Source: Chryseobacterium aurantiacum
GTDB lineage: Bacteria > Bacteroidota > Bacteroidia > Flavobacteriales > Weeksellaceae
Length of the DNA stretch: 64,000 bases
Direction of reading: 5' to 3'
NCBI RefSeq assembly: GCF_003020585.1
Contig: NZ_PXUE01000007.1
Location: forward strand, 175,236-239,235
In this document: positions 9,097-16,623 of the stretch, piece after piece
Position numbering within the stretch: the stretch's first letter is position 1
How the letters are laid out: the number at the start of each line of letters is the position of its first letter
The notes under the pieces: model-generated
Database searches by the model: none
Told to the model about the DNA's origin: nothing
The model's input: the letters and a program-made list of their open reading frames with translations, nothing else
Position numbers and translations under genes: made by a program

Positions 9097-9614
9097 CTAC
9101 TCTTTTGAAATTTCAATAAGTAATTCGTGAAAGTCCTTGTATTGATACTCAAAAGAATCAACATCCTCATGATCCCAGCGAACTACAGCATTATTGTTAT
9201 GGGTATCAAAGCATAGCAATCCCCAATCACTATATACTGCAAAGGGAACATATCCCTTGTCGAAAAGAAATTTTCTTGGATAGGTATCAAACATCATTTC
9301 ACGGAGAGAGGCTCTCCAGCTATTGATTGGTAGTGGGCAAAATGAAACTTCTGAAATCTGGAGCTCATAAAAATGCTTATGTTTCAGAAATATTTTAAAA
9401 TCATCTGGGAAAACAAATCCGGTTTCTTCTTCAAATTCTTGAAGTTCGGTATCTGTAATGGAACTTTTAACAGGAAGCCATGATTTCCATTCTTCATCAG
9501 ACTGATCCGGGGCTCAATATCACAAGGAAGTTTATTGAGATCATTCTCAATCCAAAAATTGAGGGTTCTGTCAATAATTTCTTCAATCTTTCCCCGATTG
9601 TTGATTACTTCCAT
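9097..9614 (-). pseudogene. SMI1/KNR4 (SUKH) family gene with a one-base frameshift
   Basis: Two minus-strand reading frames join into one protein of about 172 residues. Frame one starts at the ATG at 9614 and gives MEVINNRGKIEEIIDRTLNF through CDIEP. Frame two continues with PDQSDEEWKSWLPVKSS, then the SUKH core (TGFVFPDDFKIFL, then PLPINSWRASLREMM, YPRKFLFDKGYVPFAVYSDW) and ends at 9097. The switch falls at the CCCC run at 9508-9511 (GGGG on the plus strand), and one missing base there or a -1 slip would restore the frame. SUKH proteins are often toxin-immunity proteins. No toxin gene is adjacent. It may be a true pseudogene, a phase-variable tract, or a sequencing error. The start overlaps the porD stop by 10 bases. 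Confidence 0.8.
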
Positions 9615-10507
9615 TTATTCCACTTATTATCTGCGTTTTTCGGTGAAAGAATAATCATGGTTTGTTTTAAGTCATTAAGAATAAGGCCGCCATTATTTCC
9701 GGAATTGAAAACGTTAAAGATCTCATCACTTTTAGTATCCATAAACAGATTGAAGTAAAATCCTTGCTGAAATGAGTTTTCATATCTCTTGAGCTGCATC
9801 AGGGCATCGAAAATCACCTTCTTGCCTGCGGTCTGATCCTGATTGAAAAGATTATCCATTCCTGACCTGTGATAGGTATACATTGTAGAACGCAACTGGC
9901 TCCAGTTAGGGTTGATTATTTCATTGATCAGTATTGTACGGCTTCTTGGCTCATTAATGGTATTCCATCCGTCATAGTTTCTGTTCTGAGAGTTTTGGGC
10001 AATCTGCTGAGCTTTTGCAAACCACTGGCTTCCTCCCATTGACTGGAAACTATCTGCATCATATCCCAAAATAAGATAAATATAGAAACTGATGACATCC
10101 GTAAGATTTTTGCCGGAAAACTGTCTTTCGTTAAAAATAAGGTTTTCGTTCTCAATATATTCAAAACTGAATCTTTTATCCTGAAGATTCAGTAAAGGGG
10201 ATTCGTATGTTGTGTTATAAACGGGACGTACTGCCTGCACAACAATTGTACCTGTGAATTTGTTTACATTTCTTTCTGAAATCACAATGGCAAATCCACA
10301 TTTAATCTTTTCAAAATTCTGCAATTTCTTTCCTGTCCAGCTGGTATTATTGATAAAGTCTCTAAGGCTTTTTTCCAGTGACTTAAATGCCTGCTGGTTA
10401 CTTCCTCCTATCTGCTGAGAATTTACCTGGACTGTAGCCAGTAGTTCCTGAGAAAAACCAAGGTTACATATCAAAAACAGAAAAAATAAACTTATAATTT
10501 TTTTCAT
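9605..10507 (-). CDS. porD: PorD-like protein (DUF4835), type IX secretion-associated
   Basis: 300 residues with a signal peptide (about 1-19, ending in GFSQ) and a mature part starting ELLATVQVNSQQIGG. The sequence matches what I know of the DUF4835/PorD family: early beta-strand VQVNSQQ, SLRDFINNTSW near residue 50, and IISERNVNKF... style strands. PorD has been linked to gliding and type IX secretion, although its exact role is unsettled. The T9SS cargo at 434-1486 shows the organism uses that pathway. It lies 36 bases downstream of coaBC on the same strand, the usual neighbourhood for this family. Confidence 0.82.
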   Translation of the reverse strand: MKKIISLFFLFLICNLGFSQELLATVQVNSQQIGGSNQQAFKSLEKSLRDFINNTSWTGKKLQNFEKIKCGFAIVISERNVNKFTGTIVVQAVRPVYNTTYESPLLNLQDKRFSFEYIENENLIFNERQFSGKNLTDVISFYIYLILGYDADSFQSMGGSQWFAKAQQIAQNSQNRNYDGWNTINEPRSRTILINEIINPNWSQLRSTMYTYHRSGMDNLFNQDQTAGKKVIFDALMQLKRYENSFQQGFYFNLFMDTKSDEIFNVFNSGNNGGLILNDLKQTMIILSPKNADNKWNKWK

Positions 10508-10543
10508 TGTCTATTAAAAATTGAGAACGGAAATTTATTAAAA

Positions 10544-11749
10544 TTATTTTAAAATCTGAGACTCAACAAAATTGAGAATATCCTTGGCGACATCATCTTT
10601 AGATTTCAGATTGAATTCTTTCTTTTCAGTCTTTGTAAATATCTTTATTTTATTGGTGTCATTTTTAAAGCCTGCCCCCTCATCACGCAAAGAGTTAAGA
10701 ACAATCATATCAAGATTTTTCTTTTCCAGCTTCCCTTTTGCATTTTCTTCTTCATTTTGAGTTTCTAAAGCAAAGCCTACCAAAAACTGATGGGTTTTCT
10801 TTTCTCCCATGGTTTTAAGAATATCAGGATTCTTAACCAGCTCAATGGTGAGATTTTCATCATTTTTCTTGATTTTCTCTTTGGCAATCTCCTTTGGAGC
10901 ATAATCTGCAACCGCAGCACTCGCGATACCAATGTCTATTTTATCATAGAATTCAAATACCTTGGCCAGCATTTCTTTGGCTGAAGTTACTTTATGAAGT
11001 TCTACATTTTTGTCATTAAGGATTTGGGAACTTGGCCCCGAGATTAGAATTACTCTGGCTCCTCTTTTTGAAGCTTCCTCAGCCAGAGAAAAGCCCATTT
11101 TTCCTGAAGAATGATTTCCTATAAACCTTACCGGATCAAGCGCTTCATAAGTAGGTCCGGCAGTAATCAGTACTGTTTTTCCCTCAAGACTATTTGTGGC
11201 TGTATTATCTGTAAAATAATCTTCAATAGTATTAAAAATAGTACCGGGCTCGGCCATTCTGCCTTGTCCAATGAGTCCACTCGCCAGTTCACCGTTTTCT
11301 GCGGGGATAATTGTGTGTCCGAAACTTTCAGCAAGTTCCAGATTTTTCTTGGTGGATGGGTGTACATACATATCCAAATCCATTGCCGGGGCAATAAACA
11401 CGGGACATTTTGCTGACATATAGGTCGCGATAACGAGATTATCACACATCCCATGAGTCATTTTAGCCAATGTATTTGCGGTACATGGAGCTATAATCAT
11501 GACATCTGCCCATAAGGCTAATTCCACATGGCTGTTCCAGGTACCGTTATCTCCATAAAAATCAGAGTAAACAGGTTTCTTGGATAATGTTGAGAGGCTT
11601 AATTTGGTTACAAAATGTTCTGCATCGGGAGTCATTATTATCTGTACCTCAGCTCCTTTCTTCACAAAATCCCTTATCAGAAAATGAACTTTATAAGCCG
11701 CAATTCCTCCTGAAACGGCGATAAGTATCTTTTTACCGGAAACACTCAT
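10544..11749 (-). CDS. coaBC: Bifunctional phosphopantothenoylcysteine decarboxylase / phosphopantothenate-cysteine ligase
   Basis: 401 residues, the normal size of the fused enzyme. It carries out two consecutive steps of coenzyme A synthesis. The N-terminal CoaC flavoprotein half (1-180) has GKKILIAVSGGIAAYK, the active-site region WNSHVELALWAD and PAMDLDMY, which replaces the usual PxMNxxM. The C-terminal CoaB half (190-401) starts VLITAGPTYEALDPVRFIGN and has the SSGKMG, SAAVADYAPK and KKNLDMIVLN motifs. It is second or third in the bamD-rpoZ-coaBC-porD-recN series. A strong terminator at 11816-11850 separates it from rpoZ, so it may have its own promoter or depend on read-through. Confidence 0.96.
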   Translation of the reverse strand: MSVSGKKILIAVSGGIAAYKVHFLIRDFVKKGAEVQIIMTPDAEHFVTKLSLSTLSKKPVYSDFYGDNGTWNSHVELALWADVMIIAPCTANTLAKMTHGMCDNLVIATYMSAKCPVFIAPAMDLDMYVHPSTKKNLELAESFGHTIIPAENGELASGLIGQGRMAEPGTIFNTIEDYFTDNTATNSLEGKTVLITAGPTYEALDPVRFIGNHSSGKMGFSLAEEASKRGARVILISGPSSQILNDKNVELHKVTSAKEMLAKVFEFYDKIDIGIASAAVADYAPKEIAKEKIKKNDENLTIELVKNPDILKTMGEKKTHQFLVGFALETQNEEENAKGKLEKKNLDMIVLNSLRDEGAGFKNDTNKIKIFTKTEKKEFNLKSKDDVAKDILNFVESQILK

Positions 11750-11815
11750 TTAGCTTTAATTTTTTTGAAACACTAAAATACTTATTTTTTCCCACAATAA
11801 GGGTTTAAAACAATA

Positions 11816-11850
11816 AAGGTCATAAAAGAACAGAATTCTTTTATGACCTT
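11816..11850 (-). terminator. Strong hairpin terminator after rpoZ
   Basis: A perfect 15-base-pair stem (AAGGTCATAAAAGAA / TTCTTTTATGACCTT) with a five-base loop. On the minus strand it is followed by a T-rich tract, about 20 bases after the rpoZ stop. Confidence 0.85.
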
Positions 11851-11872
11851 CGTTTATAAAAAACACAGATGA

Positions 11873-12196
11873 TTATTTTCTATCCTCTGTTTTTCTGAAA
11901 TACACATCTTCGTTTAACCACTCTTCAATAGCGATTGAAGTTGGCTTTGGAAGCTTTTCGTAATGCTTAGAGATCTCAATTTGCTCTCTGTTTTCGAAAA
12001 CCTCTTCTAATGTAGAATTGTGAACAGCAAATTCATCTAATTTGTTGTGAAGCTCCGTACGGATCTCCGCATTGATCTGCTCTGCTCTCTTTCCCATGAT
12101 AACAATAGCTTCATAGATTGAACCTACTTTATCTTCAATCTTATCCTTATCGTAAGTGATAGTATTTACTTCTGCTTTTGTATCTTTTACACTCAT
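11873..12196 (-). CDS. rpoZ: RNA polymerase omega-like subunit (RpoZ/Rpb6 fold)
   Basis: 107 residues. The conserved omega/Rpb6 segment is recognisable at about 25-45 (VGSIYEAIVIMGKRAEQIN). The C-terminal half is specific to Bacteroidota and ends in WLNEDVYFRKTEDRK. Omega helps assembly of RNA polymerase and contacts the beta-prime subunit. It sits 41 bases after bamD and is followed by a terminator, so bamD-rpoZ looks like a transcription unit. Confidence 0.85.
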   Translation of the reverse strand: MSVKDTKAEVNTITYDKDKIEDKVGSIYEAIVIMGKRAEQINAEIRTELHNKLDEFAVHNSTLEEVFENREQIEISKHYEKLPKPTSIAIEEWLNEDVYFRKTEDRK

Positions 12197-12237
12197 TTTG
12201 AGAAAATTATTTTATTTTAAGATGGCAAATTTACGAA

Positions 12238-13233
12238 TTATCTTTGAATTTTGAAAGTCGCCGCAGGCGGAGGTGTCTGAAGGGCTGCACTATCCCTCTG
12301 CATCTGCTTTGCTTGTTTTTCATTACTGATCTGATCTTTAATTTCCTGATCAGATTTATTTTGCTTAGCCAGCTTATCTGCTTCTTTTTTCTGTCTTGCT
12401 GTTAAAGCTGCTATTCTTTCTTCAGTTTGCTTTTTAACAACAACAAAGTTTTGTTTTTCTTTCTCCAGCTTCACTCTAAGGTCAGCTGCGGTTTTGGAAT
12501 ATTCGGTATTAGGAAGCTCTTTTTCTACCATTTTTGCGTAGGTTAATGCACTTTCAATACGCTCGTCCTTAAGGTCATAAATTGACTTTGTTGCCAATTC
12601 ATAACGTGATTTCATGATATAATCATAAATTTTTGAACGAAGCTTTGTACTTGGGAAATCTTCCAATACATTTTCCAATGCTACATTAGCTGCTTTATAC
12701 TGTCCCATTTTGAAATACTGTCTTCCATTTTCATAGGCTTTGAATTCCAATTTGTAAGACAACTCATCAATAAGTTGAGAAATATTTTTTGATCTTTCAG
12801 AATTTGGATAATTGTTCAGAAAGTCCTGAAGCTCATTGATTGCCAATTCTGTACTCGACTGGTCCAGGTTGTAATCCATAGATCCCTCATAGTAGCATAA
12901 TGCAGACATATAAGCTGCTTCTTCTGCTCTTGGGTCTTTTGGAAAATTGATTGCAAAGTTTTTAAACTGATGACCTGCCAGCTTATAGTTCTTATCATAG
13001 TAGTTGGCATAAGCTGTATTGAAACCTACATTTGGAAAGTCATCTGTTCCCGCCACAAGATTGGCAAGTCTGTCGTAAAGAGCCAATGCATTTTTCCACT
13101 TTTTCTTCGCGAAGTTTTCATTAGCTGCCTTTAAGATAAACTCTTTATCAGCGCTCTTCATTGCTCTTTCCTGCTGGCTTACACATGAGGCAATTACTGC
13201 TACAGCAAAAAGACCTAAAATATATTTTTTCAT
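12238..13233 (-). CDS. bamD: Outer membrane protein assembly lipoprotein BamD
   Basis: 331 residues. The lipoprotein signal peptide ends in VIASC, so Cys17 would be lipidated. TPR-like helices cover residues 30-230 (for example FAKKKWKNALALYDRL and FNTAYANYYDKNYKLA). The C-terminal 80 residues are charged and coiled-coil-like. BamD is the essential lipoprotein partner of BamA in inserting beta-barrel proteins. It heads the cluster with rpoZ. A minus-strand TATTTTTG at 13282-13289 is a plausible -7 box about 50 bases before the ATG. Confidence 0.93.
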   Translation of the reverse strand: MKKYILGLFAVAVIASCVSQQERAMKSADKEFILKAANENFAKKKWKNALALYDRLANLVAGTDDFPNVGFNTAYANYYDKNYKLAGHQFKNFAINFPKDPRAEEAAYMSALCYYEGSMDYNLDQSSTELAINELQDFLNNYPNSERSKNISQLIDELSYKLEFKAYENGRQYFKMGQYKAANVALENVLEDFPSTKLRSKIYDYIMKSRYELATKSIYDLKDERIESALTYAKMVEKELPNTEYSKTAADLRVKLEKEKQNFVVVKKQTEERIAALTARQKKEADKLAKQNKSDQEIKDQISNEKQAKQMQRDSAALQTPPPAATFKIQR

Positions 13234-13336
13234 ATAAAAAATTCAACAGTTTTCGGATTACACAGCCGATTTACTAATTTGCAAAAATATAACTTTTTTG
13301 TCAATAGATTTTTTTTTATGAATATTTAACGTAAAA

Positions 13337-13966
13337 TTAGTCTGCAGCGTATCCCAAAATAGCAAAAACGCTCAATAAAAGATTCATTCTCACTTTTTTC
13401 TCAGCTTCTTTTGCGTAGGTTTCTTCATTTTTACTTGGTACGTAAAGTTCATAAAAGTTTTTGTTTCGGATCACGAATAATGTGGAACCAATAATCATGG
13501 TAAGAATATCTTCTGGTTTGGGGGTAAAAGTAAAGACTCCGGAGGCAACTCCTTTTTTAATTACTTCATCCAGTTTCTTTACAAACAGCTGATAGAAGTC
13601 CAGCAACTCATCTTTCAGGTTCTCTGTATGGCGAAGCTCCTGCGTGACAAACCCGTGAAAATAATTGTATTTGAATAGTTGGGAAACGATGTATTTTATC
13701 ATTTCGCGCATCTGCATTTCAGGCTTTCCCTCCTTGATGGTGTCTGCAAATTCTGAGAAATTCTCTCTGGTCTTCAACACCCTGTACTGATAGAGGTAAG
13801 ACATCATTTTCTCTTTGGAACCGAAGTAATAAGAGATCATGGCAACGTTTATATTTGCCTTAGAACAGATATCTCTTACAGAAGTTCCTTCGTATCCTTT
13901 TTTTGCAATCAGCTCTTCTGCAATATCCAGTATGTGAATCTGTTTTTCTGTAAATTTTTTTTTCAT
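13337..13966 (-). CDS. TetR/AcrR-family transcriptional regulator
   Basis: 209 residues. The N-terminal helix-turn-helix is typical: KQIHILDIAEELIAKKGYEG, then TSVRDICSKANINVAMISYY and FGSKEKMMSYLY. The C-terminal 150 residues are a helical ligand-binding domain with no recognised specificity. It lies upstream of bamD on the same strand and is divergent from the tatD-like gene at 14063. The target is unknown. The gap to the divergent gene is about 100 bases and AT-rich. Confidence 0.92.
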   Translation of the reverse strand: MKKKFTEKQIHILDIAEELIAKKGYEGTSVRDICSKANINVAMISYYFGSKEKMMSYLYQYRVLKTRENFSEFADTIKEGKPEMQMREMIKYIVSQLFKYNYFHGFVTQELRHTENLKDELLDFYQLFVKKLDEVIKKGVASGVFTFTPKPEDILTMIIGSTLFVIRNKNFYELYVPSKNEETYAKEAEKKVRMNLLLSVFAILGYAAD

Positions 13967-14062
13967 GAAGTGTACTTTGAGTAAAGTTAAGAAATTTTTA
14001 ACACATTTATAAACGATTGTTTAATAATTTTTAATTAATTCTAAATAATAGTATTTTTGAAA

Positions 14063-14689
14063 ATGGAATTTTTTGATTTTCACCATCATAAAAAAAATAT
14101 CCGAGATGGAATTTACAATCTGGACATTGAAGAAATTCCTCCAGATTTTCCTTATTCAATAGGTATTCATCCCCGTGATATTGATGTTACTAATATCAAC
14201 CAACAGCTTAGCTGGATGAAAAGCATGATGCTTCAAAACTGTTTTGCCATCGGTGAATGCGGCCTGGATTCTATGGTTCCCATTGATCAAAAAATTCAAG
14301 GAGAAGTCTTTTTACAACAGATTAAAATAGCCAATGAGGTAAAAAAACCAATTATTATTCATTGTGTGAGAAAATTCTACGAGGTAATCTCTTTTAAGAA
14401 AAAATCCACCCAGGCTATGATTATTCATGGTTTTAATAAGAAACAGAGAATTGCTGAGGATCTTCTTGCCAATAATTTTTACCTGAGTTTTGGAAAAGCT
14501 GTTTTGTATAATTTATCTTTGCAGGATATTTTAAAAAGCACTCCACTAGATAAACTCTTTTTAGAAACTGACAATGAAGATTTTAAGATCGAAGAATTGT
14601 ACCTAAAAGTTTCGGAGATAAAAGATATTTCTTTGGAACAACTCAATGAACAAATTTTAGAAAATTTACACACGATTAGAAATGGATAA
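14063..14689 (+). CDS. TatD-family metal-dependent hydrolase (short form)
   Basis: 208 residues from the ATG at 14063; a TTG two codons upstream is less likely. TatD-like features: FFDFHHH near the N-terminus, PYSIGIHPRDID, AIGECGLDS, KPIIIHCVRKF, IIHGFNKK and FLETDNED, which supply the expected metal and catalytic His/Asp/Glu residues. It is shorter than the usual 255-260 residues, mainly through trimmed loops, and FHHHK replaces the usual DTHCHL. TatD proteins have been described as DNases or D-aminoacyl hydrolases. The stop overlaps the tcdA start by 8 bases, which suggests translational coupling. Confidence 0.85.
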   Translation: MEFFDFHHHKKNIRDGIYNLDIEEIPPDFPYSIGIHPRDIDVTNINQQLSWMKSMMLQNCFAIGECGLDSMVPIDQKIQGEVFLQQIKIANEVKKPIIIHCVRKFYEVISFKKKSTQAMIIHGFNKKQRIAEDLLANNFYLSFGKAVLYNLSLQDILKSTPLDKLFLETDNEDFKIEELYLKVSEIKDISLEQLNEQILENLHTIRNG

Positions 14690-15407
14690 GTACTGGTTGG
14701 AAAGAACGGAGCTTCTGGTAAAAGAAGAAGGTTTGGAAAAATTGAATAAAGCCAATGTTTTGGTTGTTGGTTTAGGCGGTGTAGGTTCTTTTGCTGCTGA
14801 ATTTCTGGCTAGAGCCGGAGTAGGAAATATGACGATCGTGGATGGTGATACAGTTGACATTACCAATGTGAACAGACAGTTACCGGCTTTACGTTCTACT
14901 GTTGGAAAACATAAAGTAGAGGTTGTTGCAGATAGGCTTTTAGATATCAACCCTGATCTTAATTTAACCAAAATCAATGAGTTTCTAAATCCTGAAAGAA
15001 TGGATGAAGTTTTAGACTCTGCAAAATTTGATTATGTTTTGGACTGCATTGACAGTGTTACTCCAAAACTTTGTTTGATTATTGCTGCCAAAAGAAGAAA
15101 GATAAAAATTGTAAGCTCAATGGGAGCCGGCGGAAAAACCGATCCAAGCAAAGTACTGGTTAGGGACATTAGTAAAACTGAACATTGCCACCTCGCAAGA
15201 CAAGTAAGAAAAAGACTGAAAAAGGTAAAAATTGACAAAGGGGTTCGTTGTGTTTTTGCCAATGATATTCAGGATGAGGAAAGCTTAAAAATGACTGACG
15301 GAACCAATTATAAAAGATCTTTTTACGGAACAATAAGCTATATGCCTGCAATTTTCGGTTTGTATGCTGCTGCTGAAGTTATCAACTCTTTAGTGAAACA
15401 AGATTAA
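14682..15407 (+). CDS. tcdA: tRNA threonylcarbamoyladenosine dehydratase TcdA (E1/ThiF-like)
   Basis: 241 residues. The E1-like nucleotide-binding motif VLVVGLGGVGSFAAEFLARAG is at 29-50. DGDTVDITNVNRQ and the ATP-contact region follow, and DCIDSVTPK is the usual third motif. The set matches TcdA (CsdL/YgdL), which uses ATP to cyclise t6A to ct6A at position 37 of ANN-decoding tRNAs. A ThiF/MoeB role is less likely because zinc-binding Cys pairs are not visible. Start and stop overlap tatD and rnpA, so the three genes form an operon. Confidence 0.92.
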   Translation: MDKYWLERTELLVKEEGLEKLNKANVLVVGLGGVGSFAAEFLARAGVGNMTIVDGDTVDITNVNRQLPALRSTVGKHKVEVVADRLLDINPDLNLTKINEFLNPERMDEVLDSAKFDYVLDCIDSVTPKLCLIIAAKRRKIKIVSSMGAGGKTDPSKVLVRDISKTEHCHLARQVRKRLKKVKIDKGVRCVFANDIQDEESLKMTDGTNYKRSFYGTISYMPAIFGLYAAAEVINSLVKQD

Positions 15408-15778
15408 TGCAGAACACCAAATATCCCAGAGCGGAAAAGCTCAAAATGAATACAGAGATCGGTTTACTTTTTGAAAAAGGTAAATGGCGAACTTCTGGAA
15501 ATCTAAGAATTATCATTTTGAAAGACAAGCCTGCTCTTCCGATAGAAAGCGGGAAGTTTGGCGTATCAGTTTCAAAAAGATATTTCAAAAAAGCGGTTCA
15601 TAGAAATCGTGTAAAAAGACTGCTTAGGGAGTGTTATCGTTTGAATAAGGATGTATTTAAGGCGGCTTTTGGAGAAAATACTATTGCAATGTTATTTTGG
15701 GTTTCTCCAGAAATGCCTCAAAAGTTTCAGGACGTGGAAGCCCAGTTTCTAAAATTGTGTGAGGCACAGAAAAAGTAA
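15407..15778 (+). CDS. rnpA: Ribonuclease P protein component
   Basis: 123 residues, a normal length for RnpA, the protein subunit that helps the RNase P RNA mature tRNA 5' ends. It has the family opening YPRAEKLK and the signature KRYFKKAVHRNRVKRLLREC at about 58-77, which contains the conserved RNR motif. The ATG overlaps the tcdA stop (TAATG), so translation is probably coupled. rpmH, its usual partner elsewhere, is not nearby; this separation is common in Bacteroidota. Confidence 0.96.
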   Translation: MQNTKYPRAEKLKMNTEIGLLFEKGKWRTSGNLRIIILKDKPALPIESGKFGVSVSKRYFKKAVHRNRVKRLLRECYRLNKDVFKAAFGENTIAMLFWVSPEMPQKFQDVEAQFLKLCEAQKK

Positions 15779-15976
15779 TACTCTTCGCTATTCTCCTATG
15801 AAGCTATCTCGGCTTCTCAATAGCTAATCCCATTATAGGTTTATGAAGATCTGTAATTTTTTTGCTTGCAGATTTTGCGGATTTTTATTTTTCCTGTATT
15901 AACGTAAATTTCACAACATATCAAATCTCAGATAGTTTTTGTAATTTTATAGGAAACATTAAATCTGAAAACGAAT

Positions 15977-16582
15977 ATGTTAGACAATATTCCCTACCTT
16001 TCCTATGTAATCAGTGCCTTTATAGGCATTGGGTTAGCTGCTGCAACGGGCTTCAGGGTCTTTTTACCTATGTTTATGGTAAGCCTGGCATCTTACTTTC
16101 ACTGGATCCCTATGAGTGAGCAGTTTGAGTGGCTTGCAGGTCTGCCAACACTTATTACCACCGGAATAGCAACAGTTGCCGAGATTCTTGCCTATTACAT
16201 CCCCTTTGTTGATCATTTACTGGATACTGTCACCATTCCTATGGCTACCGTTGCCGGTTCTATTTTATTTGCCAGTCAGTTTGCTGAGCTGGGAACATTT
16301 CCGCAATGGGCATTGGCATTAATTGCCGGTGGAGGAACGGCAGCCACCATTAGTTCTGGTTTTGCAGGAATAAGGGCTGCTTCTACAGCCACTACGGGAG
16401 GACTGGGAAATTCCGTCGTAGGAACCTCAGAAACGGCCGGTGCCGGCATTATGTCTGTTCTTGCTATGGTAGCCCCTATTATTGCGGCTATTTTAGCTAT
16501 TATCTTATTAATTGTTGTGGTTATCTTTGGACGAAAGGCCTGGAAAAAATTACGGGGCAGTAAAAGCGTCCCTGAAAATTGA
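15977..16582 (+). CDS. DUF4126-family integral membrane protein
   Basis: 201 residues with five or six predicted membrane helices separated by short loops (for example YVISAFIGIGLAAATGFRVF at 11-30 and AAILAIILLIVVVIFG near the end). The AATGFRVFLP motif and the glycine/alanine-rich central part (GAGGTAATISSG-type stretch) match what I know of DUF4126. Function is not known. A bidirectional terminator separates it from the convergent gene downstream. The 198 bases upstream hold no other gene. Confidence 0.82.
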   Translation: MLDNIPYLSYVISAFIGIGLAAATGFRVFLPMFMVSLASYFHWIPMSEQFEWLAGLPTLITTGIATVAEILAYYIPFVDHLLDTVTIPMATVAGSILFASQFAELGTFPQWALALIAGGGTAATISSGFAGIRAASTATTGGLGNSVVGTSETAGAGIMSVLAMVAPIIAAILAIILLIVVVIFGRKAWKKLRGSKSVPEN

Positions 16583-16587
16583 TATAC

Positions 16588-16620
16588 AAAAAAGTACAGC
16601 CTTTACAGCTGTACTTTTTT
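16588..16620. terminator. Bidirectional terminator
   Basis: AAAAAAGTACAGC / GCTGTACTTTTTT stem of 13 pairs with a seven-base loop, between convergent genes. The A run on one side and the T run on the other allow it to work in both directions. Confidence 0.88.
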
Positions 16621-16623
16621 TAT

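Noticed and set aside
15779..15976. Second gene between rnpA and the DUF4126 gene
   Set aside because: The only long frame (15862-16119) overlaps the clear DUF4126 gene in another frame and has no features.
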